Assembly: GCA_026419785.1 (NCBI GenBank) | Contig: JAODTK010005354.1 | Coordinates: 1 to 64,000, forward strand | Origin: Sclerodactyla briareus | Lineage: Eukaryota; Echinodermata; Holothuroidea; Dendrochirotida; Sclerodactylidae | Reading direction: 5' to 3' | Length of the DNA: 64,000 nt | Part shown: positions 1 to 13,195 of the stretch, one piece after another | Numbering within the stretch: the first letter of the stretch is position 1 | How the letters are laid out: the number at the start of each line of letters is the position of its first letter | Notes under the pieces: generated by a model | What the model saw: only the letters and a program-made list of their open reading frames with translations | Databases searched by the model: none | What the model was told of the DNA's origin: nothing | Program-made: the position numbers and the translations under genes

Positions 1-640
1 GAGACGAACGGATTGTCACGGAGCTGGATGGCTGATCTGAAAGACAACAGGGAAGACAAAGAGGTAAGCCTGCATGCCAAACTTCGATGGCTGCACACAT
101 AAAGAGAGGTGAACAAGTAAACAAATACGCAATCGAGTACGGGCAGTTACGTGGGTACAATTACCAGCGGCTGCGGAATTGGATGCCCTACAATCCATAG
201 CGCCATCGGAAGATATGAAGGCCCATACGTGACACCTGCCTGGGCGTCACCAATATACTCGGCCAACTCATGAACATCAATATCCGTTCCTTTAAAACTT
301 GGAGTAGCCCCTGTACGTCTTTCCGATTCGGACGCAACAAACACGCAACTTGTTCTTTTATGAAAGAACAAGATTATGTAAATGCGTCAAACGTGGGCTA
401 CGACGCATTCTGGGCAGAAACGCCCCAATTCACCGGGTGTCTGCGTTACAGACACAGCAGGATAACAGGATCGTCCAATGCGGCCCGAAGGAGGGGGCGG
501 TCGTATCCCGTAGCAATTTCAAAATCACAGAGACGCTCCGCTAGATCAGGGTCAGTATCCTCAGTTACAGTGACTTGTGAGCGGGAGGGGGGGGGGGCGG
601 GGGGGGGGGTGGGGGGGGGGGACTAAATACCGTGGAATTC
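1..640. other. Unassigned, relatively GC-rich segment with open minus-strand stretches
   Basis: No recognised gene. On the minus strand, from about 580 down to 448, one frame is open for about 45 codons with ordinary-looking composition (it contains ERLCDFEIATGYDRPLLRA). From about 371 to 147 another minus frame is open for 74 codons (contains GTDIDVHELAEYIGDAQAG). I recognise neither. They could be exon remnants or chance. A G-rich tract at 587-621 adjoins them. No splice signals or homology were established. Confidence 0.2.
587..621. repeat. Poly-G tract
   Basis: Almost pure G interrupted by single C or T. Many similar G or C tracts occur in the window and several mark the ends of dispersed elements; here no adjoining element end was recognised. 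Confidence 0.9.
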
Positions 641-2139
641 GGCGTAGGGTGTCTTATTTTGGGACATGTCCTAATTTTCATGATAGGTCCGCCGTAAAAA
701 AATGATGTATTCAGATATTTGGACTATCATATAGTGTCGATCGGTACAAACATGGTTGTTCCTCGTTGCCTTCCATTAGTTCACGTCATTAATTATATTA
801 TATATTATATATTTTGATTGCGCAATAGGCCTATCGTCAGAACTGACTTGATGTTTCTGTCGCGGTGTTTCGGCTTTGAGTATTTAGCCATCCTCAATAG
901 ATGATTCGGGGATGCGGGTAAACAATGGTTGAATATGTATCCAGTTAAGAGAGAGGGTGCGGTTGCGTGCACCCCGGGGCGGCGTGGAGATTAGCGCCCT
1001 GGCCGCCAGCCACCGACGATGGAAATTCTACATGCATACAATGCCATGTGGGAGTGGGGGAGGGGACACAAGTTTGGCATACGATGAAATATGGTTCAAA
1101 AACAAAAAGAGGACCCCACTCACCCGAAAAAAGAAAAAATCCGGACAACCAACGTAAGCAGCAGGCAGATTGTTGGTGTGAGTAGAGCCTCCCCGGTCGT
1201 GTGCAAAGCTCATGAAATTCTAAACTGTCCTACTCACAATCAGTCAGCAGAGGGATGCCACATTGGGAGTGGGATCACCACAAACCTAATTGTACGGTTC
1301 GTACAGTGTACGGATACCCCCACCTGTAAGTCGTGGTTAGTGAAACTATAGTTTAGGCAAAAGTTTGGTCTATATGCGTGTATGGATATAGTTTCGTAAT
1401 GCCCATGCGTTAATGATGTTTACGAGGGTGGGGGGTTGGGGTCGAGCCCAATCTGTTTAGATTTAACAAGGCCCGCGACATGGGAGGGACGCGGGGGGGG
1501 TGGCGGGGGGGTGCCCCGCACACATTGAAACCTCCGGTCAGTTCCGTGTTGGAGTGAAAAAGTATAATGTTCACTAGCGTGATCCCCTTCTACCTATACA
1601 TAGAATATTAGTCCGACCTCTCAAGATTGTAGGCTACGGTCTAGCGTTTTAATTCGCATACTGAAAATAATAACAGATTTACTATACGACGAATGGACAT
1701 GGCCATAGTGATAAAAGTAATTCCCTAAATTTGTTGGGGTTATGTGGTTTCCTTGCAGGAAACCGTCAATGTACACGCGATATGGGAGGCGAACCGGGGA
1801 AGGGTTTAAGGGCGCTCCAATCCAGACAAGTTTCAATTTAGGGAAAACAAAACAGCGCGCAGACGGAAACTATTATTGTTTGGTTACGTACGCAGTCTTG
1901 TATGGGTTAATTAAGTGTTAACGAGCACATGCAGACTGTTTCATGTCGAACACAGGGATTGCCTGGATTGATTGGGATTGAAACTGAGGAGATAAATGAA
2001 GATGGCATTTAGATCATGCCATCAGTCGGTGATCAAGCTGATTGATACTGCTTCAATCTGTCATATGACGAGGCTACTAGAAGGGGAAATCCAAGCGTAG
2101 GTATAACATTTCTATGCCCCAGGACAGGTCCTACTTTCC
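641..2139. other. Anonymous non-coding stretch
   Basis: I see no gene or family I can name. It contains a short TA-rich run near 790-815 and G-rich patches near 1430-1515. Short open frames here have no recognisable motif. Confidence 0.6.
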
Positions 2140-2200
2140 CAGTGTACATTCATAGGTACATTCCAGTGTACATCCTAGGGTACATTCCAGTGTATTCGAG
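2140..2200. repeat. 24-bp tandem repeat, about 2.5 units
   Basis: Two full 24-bp units (2140-2163 and 2164-2187) and a partial third share cagtgtacat followed by gtacattc. The array ends in a G tract at 2202-2211. Confidence 0.85.
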
Positions 2201-4110
2201 GGGGGGGGGGTGAAGTTCTGGCCGAGCATACCCTGAAATGGGACATACTGCCAGAGGTATACACGGTGTGGGGGTAAGGAAAACGGAGGGAGAGGTTTTG
2301 ACACCCCCAGTGCCCAACCGAGGCGTGGCTGTTCAAGTCCAAATAAGTGTACCTATTATAACTTAGATGTAATTTGAACTGGTGTTGAGTTTAACCTTGC
2401 TTTATATGAAACAAAATGTTTGTGATGAGTGTATGTGAGAGAAGGTTGGGTGCATTTGGGTCACGGACTGGAATCACTATGTAACCTGAGTGTAGGGTGC
2501 ATATTTATATAGACGACGGTTGAAAACAAGTTGCAGTATGGTCATTGGGGACATCCGTTGTCGTCATGGTGTGCAGGGCTTTAGCAGTACTCTGTTTCTG
2601 GCCAGATGTCCCGATGAATGGTTTACAAATTTATGAATATTAATGTTATAATGGAACCGGCGATCATTTCTTCTTCATGCTTAGTCACTCGCTAATGCTA
2701 GTCAATTGAAAATTCGAGAGAGGGGCCACCAAGCCCGGCCTCAAACAAGAGGCCATCAAATACCGCATGACATTGCGCATTTGCGCATTAACCGTTTTCG
2801 AACCAAAATTTAGAAGGGTTAAAAACATCATCTGCGACTCCTCGGTGGCTGTACATCTATGCTCGTGAAGTGGAGGTATTAATTCGGGTGATTGGATATG
2901 TTATCACCGATATTTTGCCAAACATCTACGTTGCGCAAGTGTATGCATACCTCAGGTTCACACCTGATGATGATTTTTAACAGTACCCATAACCATCCTC
3001 CAACCTTGGAGGCTATGCAACATTACCCTTCCTACACTCTTCCCTTTTTTTCTGTACTTCATTATATTTGGAATATTGGAAGAGATGTTCTCGAACATGA
3101 GAGGCGTTTGAGCATTATCAATTAAACAGTAAAACCTCGGCCCAACTTGTGAAGCCTTAAGTAGCTTAGGGTCACTATGGTCGAACACGGAAGGAAATTG
3201 ATTGAGGAGCTGGCTGCGGTCTCTTAGCTTTTCGTCCTTCGACAAACACCATCATACCAAAACCAAAAATAGGAACGGCATCGTTCCGTTCAATTATATT
3301 TAATGAACACTGCCTCATTTCTTATCATGCAATAAAAGTGAGTAATCCCGGGAATTATAGTAGCTAACATGACTGACGTCACGATACCAGTTAATGGACA
3401 CCGCAGGGATGATTATAAAGAGGCTTAATATATTACTGGGAGAAAACTGAATGCGTCATGCAGACCGAACCCGAAGTTCGTCGAAGTTTCTGTTTACGGC
3501 GTTGCAAGTCTTTGAGGTTTGTACATGGTATTGCGCAAGATCGAAAAAGCATCCAATCATGCCAATAATTAGAATGTGTGTTCATTCTTAGCACAACGAC
3601 AATCTCGTTTCCTATTGAAATTGGCCATATTTATGACTTCGAAGAGATTTAGTGCAAAAATGTTGCCTTGTTCAACAAAATGAAATTTGAAATAAACGAC
3701 ATAACTTCCGGGTTGTCCAAGTGTGACGTCATGCGTTATGGCGTAATAGGGATTCTCCCCAAATTCTCAGCATAATGGAACCTAACTTGATGCCAATAAC
3801 GCCACATAGCAACATCGTGGTGAAATGGAATTTTGGGCTATAGATAGTTTCATTCTCCACGATATAACCTTCTGTTGTAACCCAAGCCTGCAGTTGTACT
3901 TTGGTTGATATCTCTAACCCTCAACACATCAATCCGACGAAGTAGATTGTGAATAATAAGACATAACAATTTGTGCCCTTCTGGGAGACGACGATTTGCT
4001 TTAACTTTATTAATCCGGTCTCAATACGGATGGATTTGGGCCTATGATGAGCATTTTTCTGTACAATATTTTGCCACTACCTTTGAAACGCGTTCGGACA
4101 GCATGGAGCG
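2201..4110. other. Anonymous non-coding stretch
   Basis: Nothing recognisable was found on either strand. Open frames such as the 95-codon minus frame at 2958-3245 have no known motif and lie in AT-rich DNA. Confidence 0.6.
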
Positions 4111-4117
4111 AGGAGAT

Positions 4118-4235
4118 AGCGGGGGGGGGTGGTGGGGGCATCTCCCAATATTTGATGTTGGGGGCTGGCCTATGTTCCACCCCACGCCCACCAACCCCCC
4201 CCCCCACACCCCCCCCCCCACCCCCCCCCCCCCCT
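4118..4235. repeat. Paired G-run and C-run low-complexity block
   Basis: A G-rich run (about 4118-4139) is followed about 55 bases later by long C runs (about 4196-4232). They could pair or form G-quadruplex structures. The glycine- and proline-rich open frames over this block are produced by the runs and are not genes. Confidence 0.85.
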
Positions 4236-4239
4236 CGCC

Positions 4240-5580
4240 AATTGATCCAGGCATGCATCTCCAAAAATATTGAAATGGGGGGTTTATATGTTATAGCAGC
4301 GGACAGGTACCGTCCGGCCATAACAAAAAGGCACTAAACACGTATTTACCTAATGGGGCATTGCATAAATTGGTATGAGAGGGGCCAGGACTGCATTAAA
4401 AATTCGCGCTGCGAGCGTATATTTCCCACTCCCCCCGTTCCATACAGAATATGCAGTAAGGCCCCATGCACAATAAACTTCGTAAAGAAATTGACAATAT
4501 GCTACGTCTCCTAACGTGCCATGTACAAGTGCGGTGAACATAGGGAAGGCCACAAGGAGAATTTGGTTTGGACCACGATCATGTTTTCACCACCAGTATG
4601 TTGGAATCCAACTGCATTTCCTAACACTGCGCATAACTAATGGCTAGGTAGTCTAGTTCTAAATCCTATTGTTTATAGCAGACTGGCTTTGCAAGCTGAG
4701 TGTGCTTATCCTTGACGCCGACGGCAATACCCTAGGCAAGAAAAAAACAGGGCAGGGGATTGGCACATCAGTATGGAGTTCACGTGATTGAGGTGGCACG
4801 ATGTATAGGCGCGGAGGCGAGGACAAAACAAATCTGGGACATGTAAAATTCTGACAAAAATTTTGGAACGGAAACAAATCTGAAAAAGTTAGGAAAGATA
4901 TTAATGGCGGGGCTCGTTTTAAAAAAAAATCAAAGGCCCGAAAAATGCACATATTCTCTATCACATGACGTTCGAGCACATTTCAAGATGCGGGCAACCT
5001 CGAACCCATTGAAAAGGGTATCGGGCAGAGTGGAATACTCCTAAAATGAGGAGGTATGGTGGAATGCAGGCCAAGATGAAGAACGTAAGGAAGAAGCATT
5101 GATAGATTTCTGAAATTTGTCAATTTCAGGAATGTGGCTCACTGTCATGAGGCCTTGAAGTACGTTCTGGGGGGGGGGGGGGATGGGGGTGTCTTTAAAA
5201 CGATTTTTTCTGAAAGCGAACGCGCCAGACGATGGTGGCGCGGGACCTTCTTAGATGGGGACTAATCCACGACGATGTCACTAGTTTTAAACAAATCAGT
5301 GCGGATGTACTATGATATCCAAATTTGCGTAAAAGTTTGGGACATTAGGCCTATGTATGAAGGGCTGGGGGACCAATTCAACTTGGAGGATGATGTTGAG
5401 GGGCAGATGAAATAATGACTGAGGATGACCATAGTGATATGATTCATGTATCATCTCGACATCCTTGGATATGTATTAACCATTTTATCTTATAGATTTA
5501 TTCTCATTAAATTAGGGAAATTGAAGCATGCGATACATATTAAAGGCTGGTTGAATGCAGCTCAAAAACACAAGCAAGTG
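4240..5580. other. Anonymous non-coding stretch
   Basis: No gene recognised. It holds one G tract near 5169-5182. The minus-strand frame at 4659-4979 has no family motif. Confidence 0.6.
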
Positions 5581-5582
5581 CT

Positions 5583-5662
5583 TTCGGGCATCTGGAGGGT
5601 CCGGAGCCAAAAAATTGTTCGGCTAGGCTACGCGCCAACCCTAGTGGCGGCGCTTAGATAGT
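5583..5662 (-). mobile_element. Fragment of the dispersed G/C-tract element family (core motif)
   Basis: Reverse-oriented core copy. It contains catctggaggg, an A/T-rich spacer, then cgcgccaaccctagtggcgg and gcttagata. The same order of blocks recurs at 17248-17337, 54159-54246 (both reverse), 23311-23395 and 38619-38704 (both forward). Without an autonomous relative in view the class cannot be fixed; element ends seen elsewhere (CAGGGGCG-like) would suit a hAT-like non-autonomous element. Confidence 0.65.
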
Positions 5663-5669
5663 ATTCGTA

Positions 5670-7730
5670 TCCAGTCACCAGCCCAAGCAACACACAATTC
5701 TACGCCACTGTCGAGCAGGGTCACATGCATGAGGACTTAGCGAGTGGTTTCATTGCTGAAACAATGTTAGAGTTTACAACATACGTTTGCATTGATGGCA
5801 AAAAGTTTAGAAAAGTTCATGGACAAACACTTATTAAGCGAGGTCATGAAAAGTAAATGTAGGCTACACGGTAGATTCTGGGGCCGTATAGGGGAGATAG
5901 GGGACTACTGGTCGAGGACGGTCGACTCGCGGCCAGGCAAGATGGGGATTTGCATCCCGCAAGTTGTGGGGCCTACTTTGCAGAGGTATGCAGAGCGGAG
6001 ATTGTTATAAATAGGGGGAAAGAAACCACTTGGCCATCCCACCCCTCCGGCGCGTTAAGTTAAGCCCCTTTTCTCGCTTTATGTAACAGGCAGATACTAA
6101 ATCATTCACTCTGGAACGATGTAGAACTAGCGAGAACAAAACAGTGTACTGTGTCAGAACTTATTGGCAAACGACTCAAGCCGAACTAAAAAATTGATTA
6201 CAATTTGGCTCTCAATTTTCCTTCAAGCGAGAGGCGAAGAAGAGTCGCGAGTTATTGAAGTTCTCATCCGCTCCGTAGGCCTTGTATACCCCGACTAAGA
6301 TAGGGGGCGTCACCAGGCACCCCAGGCAGTCTTTGTAGGACCGGTATAAAGGCTGTTCACATTGTGCGACTACGATAGGATACGATATGAAAAATTTATC
6401 GAACGTCGAGTTGGAAATATCTTAACTTATTATTTTTTCGTACCTGAAGCGTTGGGGGGAGCGGGGGAGATCGAATAAATTTACGGAATGCGTTAAAAAA
6501 AAAAAAAATTTTTTTTTTGGCGCAATGCAGTTGATAAACTGCGCAAATTTCCAAGAGTATGGAACGCAATCAGGGCCCTGTTGGGAAGTTTGGCGGAAAA
6601 AAGGGGGTGTTGAGTGATAAAATCAGGGGGTTTTGATGAATGGTTAGTGACGTATCTGGGGAAGCATAGCCTCAGCTCTTGGCCCTAGTGCCGCCAATGC
6701 ATGGGACTACGAAAACATTATTTGATTCGAATCCTGATGCCCTACCAGTATCATAGTAGCGTGACCAGTGACTGTATGAGGAGGGGCATGCTGCGTCGGT
6801 GTCCCACCAGTAGCATGTGGACATGCAAATGCAGGAAATATGCGGTTGGTAGTTGCGTGGACCGGGGGAGGGGGGTGTTGTGGCGTTGAAGGAGAATGTC
6901 TCGTAGGTCAGGTAGGGAAAAGTAGTGGGGTGCACAGGTGGAGCCTTAGGCATCATTATTTTACAGCTTGTCTCTGATAGCAAAACTCTGTCACAGTCAG
7001 GACATCTGATTATCAAGTACAAGGGGTCAAATATTGTGTAATGCCGATTGCAATACATGCCTCTCTTTTTTTGGACGAGAAAAAACATATTTGAGTGCGG
7101 TCAATTTTCATAAAAAACAAAACGTCATGTCATGTATGGTCATTGAATGGCCACTCATGGGGAATAGAAAACTACAAATAAGATACGTGTTCTCGCAACA
7201 AATTCCAGCAGTGACGCCCCCGATATGGATGGTGCATATCATTCAAAAGGAACAGTTTCCGTGAAACACAACATGCCATCAAACACGCTAACAAAGATTC
7301 GTTGACACGACTTTCAATATTTGGATTTCGCAAATTTCAGTTGAACTGTCCAAAGGTCAATTATGTGGGGACATGGTACAGTCTAGAACGATATATTGTT
7401 CAATGGAGAACACGTCATGCAACAGACAGGAGAAATCTGAGATCACCTTATAGGAGAGACAAGTAGAAAGCTCACAGCCTCATGTCTCCGTGGCCGTGTG
7501 AACACCCTATGGTACCTGCAATCAGCCTCGGTCTACCCTGGATCATTGCGTGGGATAAGCGATTAACTGTACATGACGGCTAGGCCCACCTCTAGTACTT
7601 CAATGCTAATCTCAACATTAGCGAATTCAATGCAGGGTTTTGACTCATTGCGAGTGCAACTTTGCATCGGCTGCTGAGGCAGAACCAATGGAGCGTTCAG
7701 AAAATAGAGGCGTGGTCGTTCTTTTTTTAT
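5670..7730. other. Anonymous non-coding stretch
   Basis: No recognised gene. An A run followed by a T run lies at about 6496-6519. A 138-codon minus-strand frame (7088-6672) includes a CPDC pair of cysteines but no partner cysteine pair in the spacing of a zinc finger, and I do not recognise it. Confidence 0.5.
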
Positions 7731-7734
7731 TCCT

Positions 7735-7830
7735 TGCCGAAGGCAATGGAATCTATGCCTCAGGCATAGCAGGGTGCGAGGCGTTACGTGTGTGTATGTG
7801 TGTGAAGATGCCGTGAAACTCATGCAGAGG
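7735..7830. repeat. Double hairpin followed by GT-rich tail
   Basis: Two short hairpins lie side by side: ttgccgaaggcaa and tatgcctcaggcata. They are followed by gcgaggcgttacgtgtgtg and further TG repeats. A related arrangement, with the hairpin cttttgccggaggcaaaag and then gtgtatgtgtgcgtgacg, lies at 31371-31425. This looks like a small dispersed repeat, class unknown. Confidence 0.5.
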
Positions 7831-8988
7831 ACATCTGTAACAACGCAAGTAGGTTGCAGGTTATGGTGAAGAAGATCATCTATCTCTCGGAACATGATGG
7901 AGGAAAAAACAAGAAATTGGGCGGACCGCATTATCCTAATTAACCTGCTACTAGAGGTGAGGGAAGTACTGGCACTGGTCATTTCCAAGTGCAGTTTTAA
8001 ATTGTGAAGGCTTCTATTGGCTAAAATGATAATTTGAGCGGCAACATGCTAGGAGGGGGACCGGAGGAGGAGCGTTGGTGGAATAGGGGTACAAATTCTG
8101 TCAGGGGAGAAACACACACAAAGTGAACAGTTGTTCAATTGGCAATCTGTAATACTCTGGAAGACGATTTTGTGCACTATATAACGTTCCCGAAAGCCAT
8201 GTGTTAAAAACCAATTCTCCTAGTGTTCAGATGTAGCACAGGAAGGGATACTGGACTTTGACTCTAAATTGTTACTCATTGCTCGACTGCTGCTAGGGTA
8301 TAAATGGAGTCCACTTATTTCAACGCAATAATGTGGACAGCATTCAATATAATAGACATGGGCAGAGCGGTCAACGCGACGTGGATATCCCGGCAGAAAT
8401 AGCCTTTGTGGACCAGTTTAGAGATAGACAGTGAATGGTTTCAATTTGACCTCTGGTGATTTCAAATGCGAAAACTCTGGGGTCAGGACAACTGTAGGTC
8501 CACATTCCAGAAGTTTCGTATAAATACAAAGTTTAAAAATTTCGCGAAGAAACACAAAGTGCCACCTGTGACCTTGAAATCAGTGTGCTGACGGGACAAA
8601 CTTTTGTCCCTACACCCAATTTGTGTAAAAAAATCATGTATTTTCGTGTAAAACATGCAAAATAGAGGGCAGCAACATGCAGCGATGCCACTTCCGAACT
8701 CATCAGGATTTACTGGTCTGGCATGTGTCTACCCAAGTTTCGAATCATCGGATGGACGTAGAAGAATCATTTGCCGCTAACGCCTGAAGTTTCCCAACGG
8801 TGGCGGTGGTGGTGGCGGCCGTGAGGGACAGCAAGCTGCTTCCACAAAACCATCATATTCCCGAACCTTAACTGGTTGCGCGATGGTATTTCAGAGTGCA
8901 ATATATGTTTTAGGTGCGTCGTCGGAAGGAATACAAGGTATTCGCTAGTCGTTGTTTGGACGATAGACTCTCGAAGTATATACGGACG
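7831..8988. other. Anonymous non-coding stretch
   Basis: Nothing recognisable beyond a short GGT/GGC-rich patch near 8800-8820. Confidence 0.6.
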
Positions 8989-9008
8989 GGGAGATATTAA
9001 TATCTCCC
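8989..9008. repeat. Perfect 20-bp palindrome
   Basis: gggagatattaatatctccc reads the same on both strands. No flanking element was identified. Confidence 0.85.
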
Positions 9009-11864
9009 ATCGTAAAGAGATTAGAGAGATCCCTCCTATGAACCAATTGCCTTTATACAATTAGTTTCGACGACATTTTGGAAAAAGAGCGGGATCGATC
9101 ACGTACATCTTCAGTAAATCAGCGAGGCTAACTTGAGTACCTCCATTATATTTACTTACTTTCTCGATGATGTATCGCTTGGCAATTCAATGAAAGCTCA
9201 CAAAGAGTAATACATTTTAAATCCCTTCATTTTTTTTTGGTTTTTTTCTGTGTGGGGGTTTGTTTTTTCCTGAAAGTTGTGTTTGTCTCTTAAACGTACC
9301 TTGAAATCCTCGCAAAATCTTAATCCATGAGGAAGCTAGACTATATCTTCATTTTTAGCGTACTCAAGAAACAGTTAAGTCTCCGCATACTGATCTCTCC
9401 CCCATAAGGATCTGCATTCCCGATTAGAAGTTTCCGACGGAGTCTACATAGTGCTTGCATACGAGGCACCGATTTCGTATTTGTCCCTCACTGATTTGTA
9501 TATCAACAGTATAGCTGAACAGGACCCAAACGCCTGTTTCAACATGCCTAGATTAGGCAAGACCGATAACCAGACTAGGAGCTTCGCAGATCTGAATACA
9601 ACTGAATAATATATTCTTGCGAACAGTTCATGACAAACCTTTGCATGTTACCCATTGCAATACCGTCGAAATATTACATCTCCCCCCCCCCTCATAAGAT
9701 CCACCCTTTATGAGGCCTGATTACTATTGTCAGTCCAATTTATGAACACCCTTCTTCCAGTGTGCAAATGACGATGACGGCAATCTGTTAGACACAACAT
9801 CAAAACAATGTGTAGGTTCTCGTGCAGAGTCGAGTGATAACAGTAATTGGTCGATTGTCATCAAAATAGACAACCATGCGGGTGATTTATGCTTGTCAGT
9901 ACGCGATATAAACCGCTAAATTCATACATGTGCCCTCCAACTACTCTTTTCAGGAGATCTTGTCCGTCAGCTTCACCCTACACCCTATCCTCTTCCGTGA
10001 CCCGTGCCCATATACCTTTATAGGGACGCGCCAATGCAATGATACGGATATATAGAACCAACTCTTGAGAATCAACGGTATTTGAATAAATCCACCAGAA
10101 CAATGATTCAAGACAGGTGATTTTATTAACTTTCGGAATAATACGAAATGTTGCTTCTTTGCAATAACTTCGCAACGATACCCGCAAGTGATAAGTATTG
10201 TTAGTCCAGATGTCACGGACGGGTAATAATGAATAGACATGACCAGAGTGACATTATGCGCATTCAACGTTGCTCATTGCCACAATGGTACATCTTGTTA
10301 GCCCTTGAAGTCTTCATTAAATCTAGAATGGGATGGGAAGTATCAAGGAGAAGATCAATGAAAGTTTGCCAATGCAGTGAAGCCTATGTGCTGTTTATTT
10401 TGCTCTTGACCGTTTTATGAGACTTTTCCTGTCTCGTTTGCTTATAATGAACGATTATTGCGTGACAGCTGTGTCATCCAATTTATCCTTCACGGGTTGA
10501 TTAACAATGGCTTACACAATAAGGCATTAAAAGTTACTCAATATAATCTCAGTATAATTGGAAAGCGTTTTGATTCATAGCTCATTAATTACACGTGGCA
10601 GCTCAGTACCTAATTCTGGATGGCTACAGGGTCACATAACTGAGAAAGCACCTAGGGGTACTTTTTTCACAACCATTTTTTCGGCGCCGCACTTTTTACA
10701 GCGGATACGCACTTTCTCTGAAGGTATTCTTGATTGCTATTGGAATTGTATTCTGGCTATTATACAATGTTTTTACGGGATTTTTTTTCGCACGTTCGCC
10801 ATTTCGGCCTCGTGATAGTCATATACTCAGGGCTGCAGGGAATACTCACTCGCTGGAAAGGTTTCGTCCATGTGACAAAAAATCCCTTCGAGTCGGTATT
10901 CATAACAACCATTAAAACAATTCAGGGGTTGGGACAAGCTTACATGAGATAAACTTTCACCACTGGGTGGAAGTGTTTCTCGGATTATGATGGATACAAA
11001 TTCAGAATCGCATTTGTAGAACAATTGGCATATGTACCTATTCTTTGCAGTGAGTAACCGACAATGTGTTACTAATAACCCCTTTAATCTATTACTCTTC
11101 TGGGCAGATCATTGAGTGAATATCGCCCATTTAAAATGGACTTGCAATCATCTGAGTATCACAGCTGGTATTTTCCTAGCTTGAATCGATTTCGAAGCCA
11201 AGTCACGGAATATGCCGAAAACACAATATTCCATTCGAATGGAGCAGCCTACCCTCCCTGTAAGTAATTGTACGAAAACGGTTTAAACCAATGTAGCTAA
11301 AACGAGGACTCTGGGCCGTTTCAGTTGATACTTTCTGATATAACCGGTCATGCCCATGGAAAATGGTGTAAATCTTCTATTCCATTACGCTGATTTTCGT
11401 GCTATTGAGTCTTAATTTCTAAGCCTGCCTCACCTGTACTAATTTGCTGACCGACAGGCTGCGACAGCTCCGGTCATACTCGCGGTCATTGTAGTTACCG
11501 TAGAAGTGAGGCGATATCCCAAGACACCGTAGCTAACTTGCGAGCGGGCGCCAGACGTGGCCGCAAGCGTTGCGGGCGATTTTGAAGGCCCCTCGTATTG
11601 TGGATGGTAAAATGATAGAAAAGCATGGGACAGATGGAAGCAACGGAAATGCTCCACTGAAGGCGTAATCCTTTTTTGGCTATCCTGGTCCAACTTCCTT
11701 CATTAAAACTCTCAACTCTCCGTGGACATATGAACAGACCCTCCGAAATGTAAGATTCCCGTGTTTTTTCTCCTTTTGTGAATTCTTCCAGTGCGCGTTC
11801 AAAACACTTCGATTACTGTCTGGGAAATTCGAACCGTCTGTGATTCGAGAGGAGTCGCAAGGAG
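9009..11864. other. Anonymous non-coding stretch
   Basis: No gene or repeat family recognised. It contains poly-T runs near 9230-9270 and a C tract near 9681-9690. Short open frames (up to about 105 codons) show no motif. Confidence 0.6.
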
Positions 11865-11907
11865 CTTACCGTCGCCGTTCGCGGTCACCGCAAGCGGCGA
11901 CTGTAAG
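11865..11907. repeat. GC-rich palindrome (hairpin) with 21-bp arms
   Basis: The left arm cttaccgtcgccgttcgcgg(t) and the reverse complement of the right arm cttacagtcgccgcttgcgg(t) differ at about three positions, with a one-base centre. It stands out from AT-rich surroundings. It could be a transposon end, a folded regulatory RNA arm or chance. Confidence 0.75.
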
Positions 11908-12908
11908 CGTTGAACTCCGTATATAGTGTGAGGAAGGCTCCAGATTCGCTCCGGGTTACAATATAAAGAAAGCACTCATGCAGGGAATAAACCTACCTCT
12001 TCTACTGCAAAATACAACGACGAAATGTTGCTTTCATTCGATACATCGAGATTGTCACGTAAGGATGGCATTTAGCAGACAAGTTTGGTGGATAGCACGG
12101 AATGTGAATAACCACTTAGTCAACGCAAAATAGTAGAGAGCGCCATCCGTTAATAATGTTAATTTTTCTTCTGTGACACTGCAGCCCTTGGAATGGCAGC
12201 ACTGGGAAAACTAATAGTGTAACCTGTAGCTTCATTTAACCACTTATTAAGGTTGAAAGAATTAAATAGGACAGTGTAGTAGATTGCAAATGAATACTTG
12301 CATCAGTTTTTTTTTTCCATAATACCGGACAATAAATTTTCTTTTCAATTTAATACTAATTTACAATATAGTTGCAAGGTAAACGTGTTGCACGCTAGCC
12401 GATATCAGAACCTAGGTAGCCCATCTTTGTCAGCTAAGATTGCAGGCTGACGTTTCTCATCAGCAGATGAACTGAGAGTCGAAGACTATTGGCAGTGAAA
12501 CTATGTAATGCTAAGCCGATCATGTGCCAACCATGTATGAATTAGCGGTCAGGACGATTTACATTCAAAGTTTCATGTAAAAAAAGTATATAGACCTGCT
12601 GTCCTGTCACTGATCCGTTGCCTCATGCCGGAGTAAATGAACCCGCATTAAAAATCAAAGATTACATTTTACTTATCGTTGCGCTATTAAGACCACCTGA
12701 CACAGTGTCACGTCGCGTACGTGGCCGGGATGTTGGTATGGTATAGTCCTGAGTCAAGTATTGCGCACCACCAGCAAAACATTGCAAGTGGAATGACAAA
12801 CATCGGTAACGTCGGTAAATGTCCGGTAATGTTTTAGTTACAAACCATGCTTTCCGGAAACGAACAATAACTTCTCGCGTTCCGTGGAGCCTGAATATTG
12901 AATAAAAG
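11908..12908. other. Anonymous non-coding stretch
   Basis: No recognised gene or repeat. The 105-codon minus frame at 12662-12979 runs into the tandem duplication described next and has no motif. Confidence 0.6.
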
Positions 12909-13195
12909 AATAGTTGTAACAGTTTCAGGCTACAATAGTGACCCAGTGTGTGGTTTGCCGCATCCTTGCCCCTGTCCACTACAAAACCGGTTAAGGAGGT
13001 GCCGAAAAGCTTTCACCACAACGAATGCGATGGATGGACTAAGGTTTTATTATCTACTGAGAAACTCGCCAGAATAGTTGTAACAATCCATAGTCTACAG
13101 TAGAAACTAGTGTTTTGCTTTGAAGATCTTGCCTCTGTCCAATCGACAAACCCGTTAATGGTAGGTGCCTGGAATTGCTACGTTGCTGCTAAGTT
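12909..13195. repeat. 163-bp tandem duplication, about 1.75 units
   Basis: Both units start with gaatagttgtaaca (12909 and 13072). They also share ttgccyctgtccaa/ctacaaa-type blocks and end with gttaa.ggtgcc. The copies are clearly diverged, so the duplication is old. Confidence 0.75.

Noticed and set aside
2320-2340. gttcaagtcc as a tRNA B box
   Set aside because: No A box or cloverleaf upstream.
3971-4337. Overlapping glycine- and proline-rich frames on both strands
   Set aside because: Produced by G and C runs; all frames are open because the runs lack stops.
6672-7088. 138-codon minus-strand frame with a CPDC motif as zinc finger
   Set aside because: No second metal-binding pair in proper spacing.
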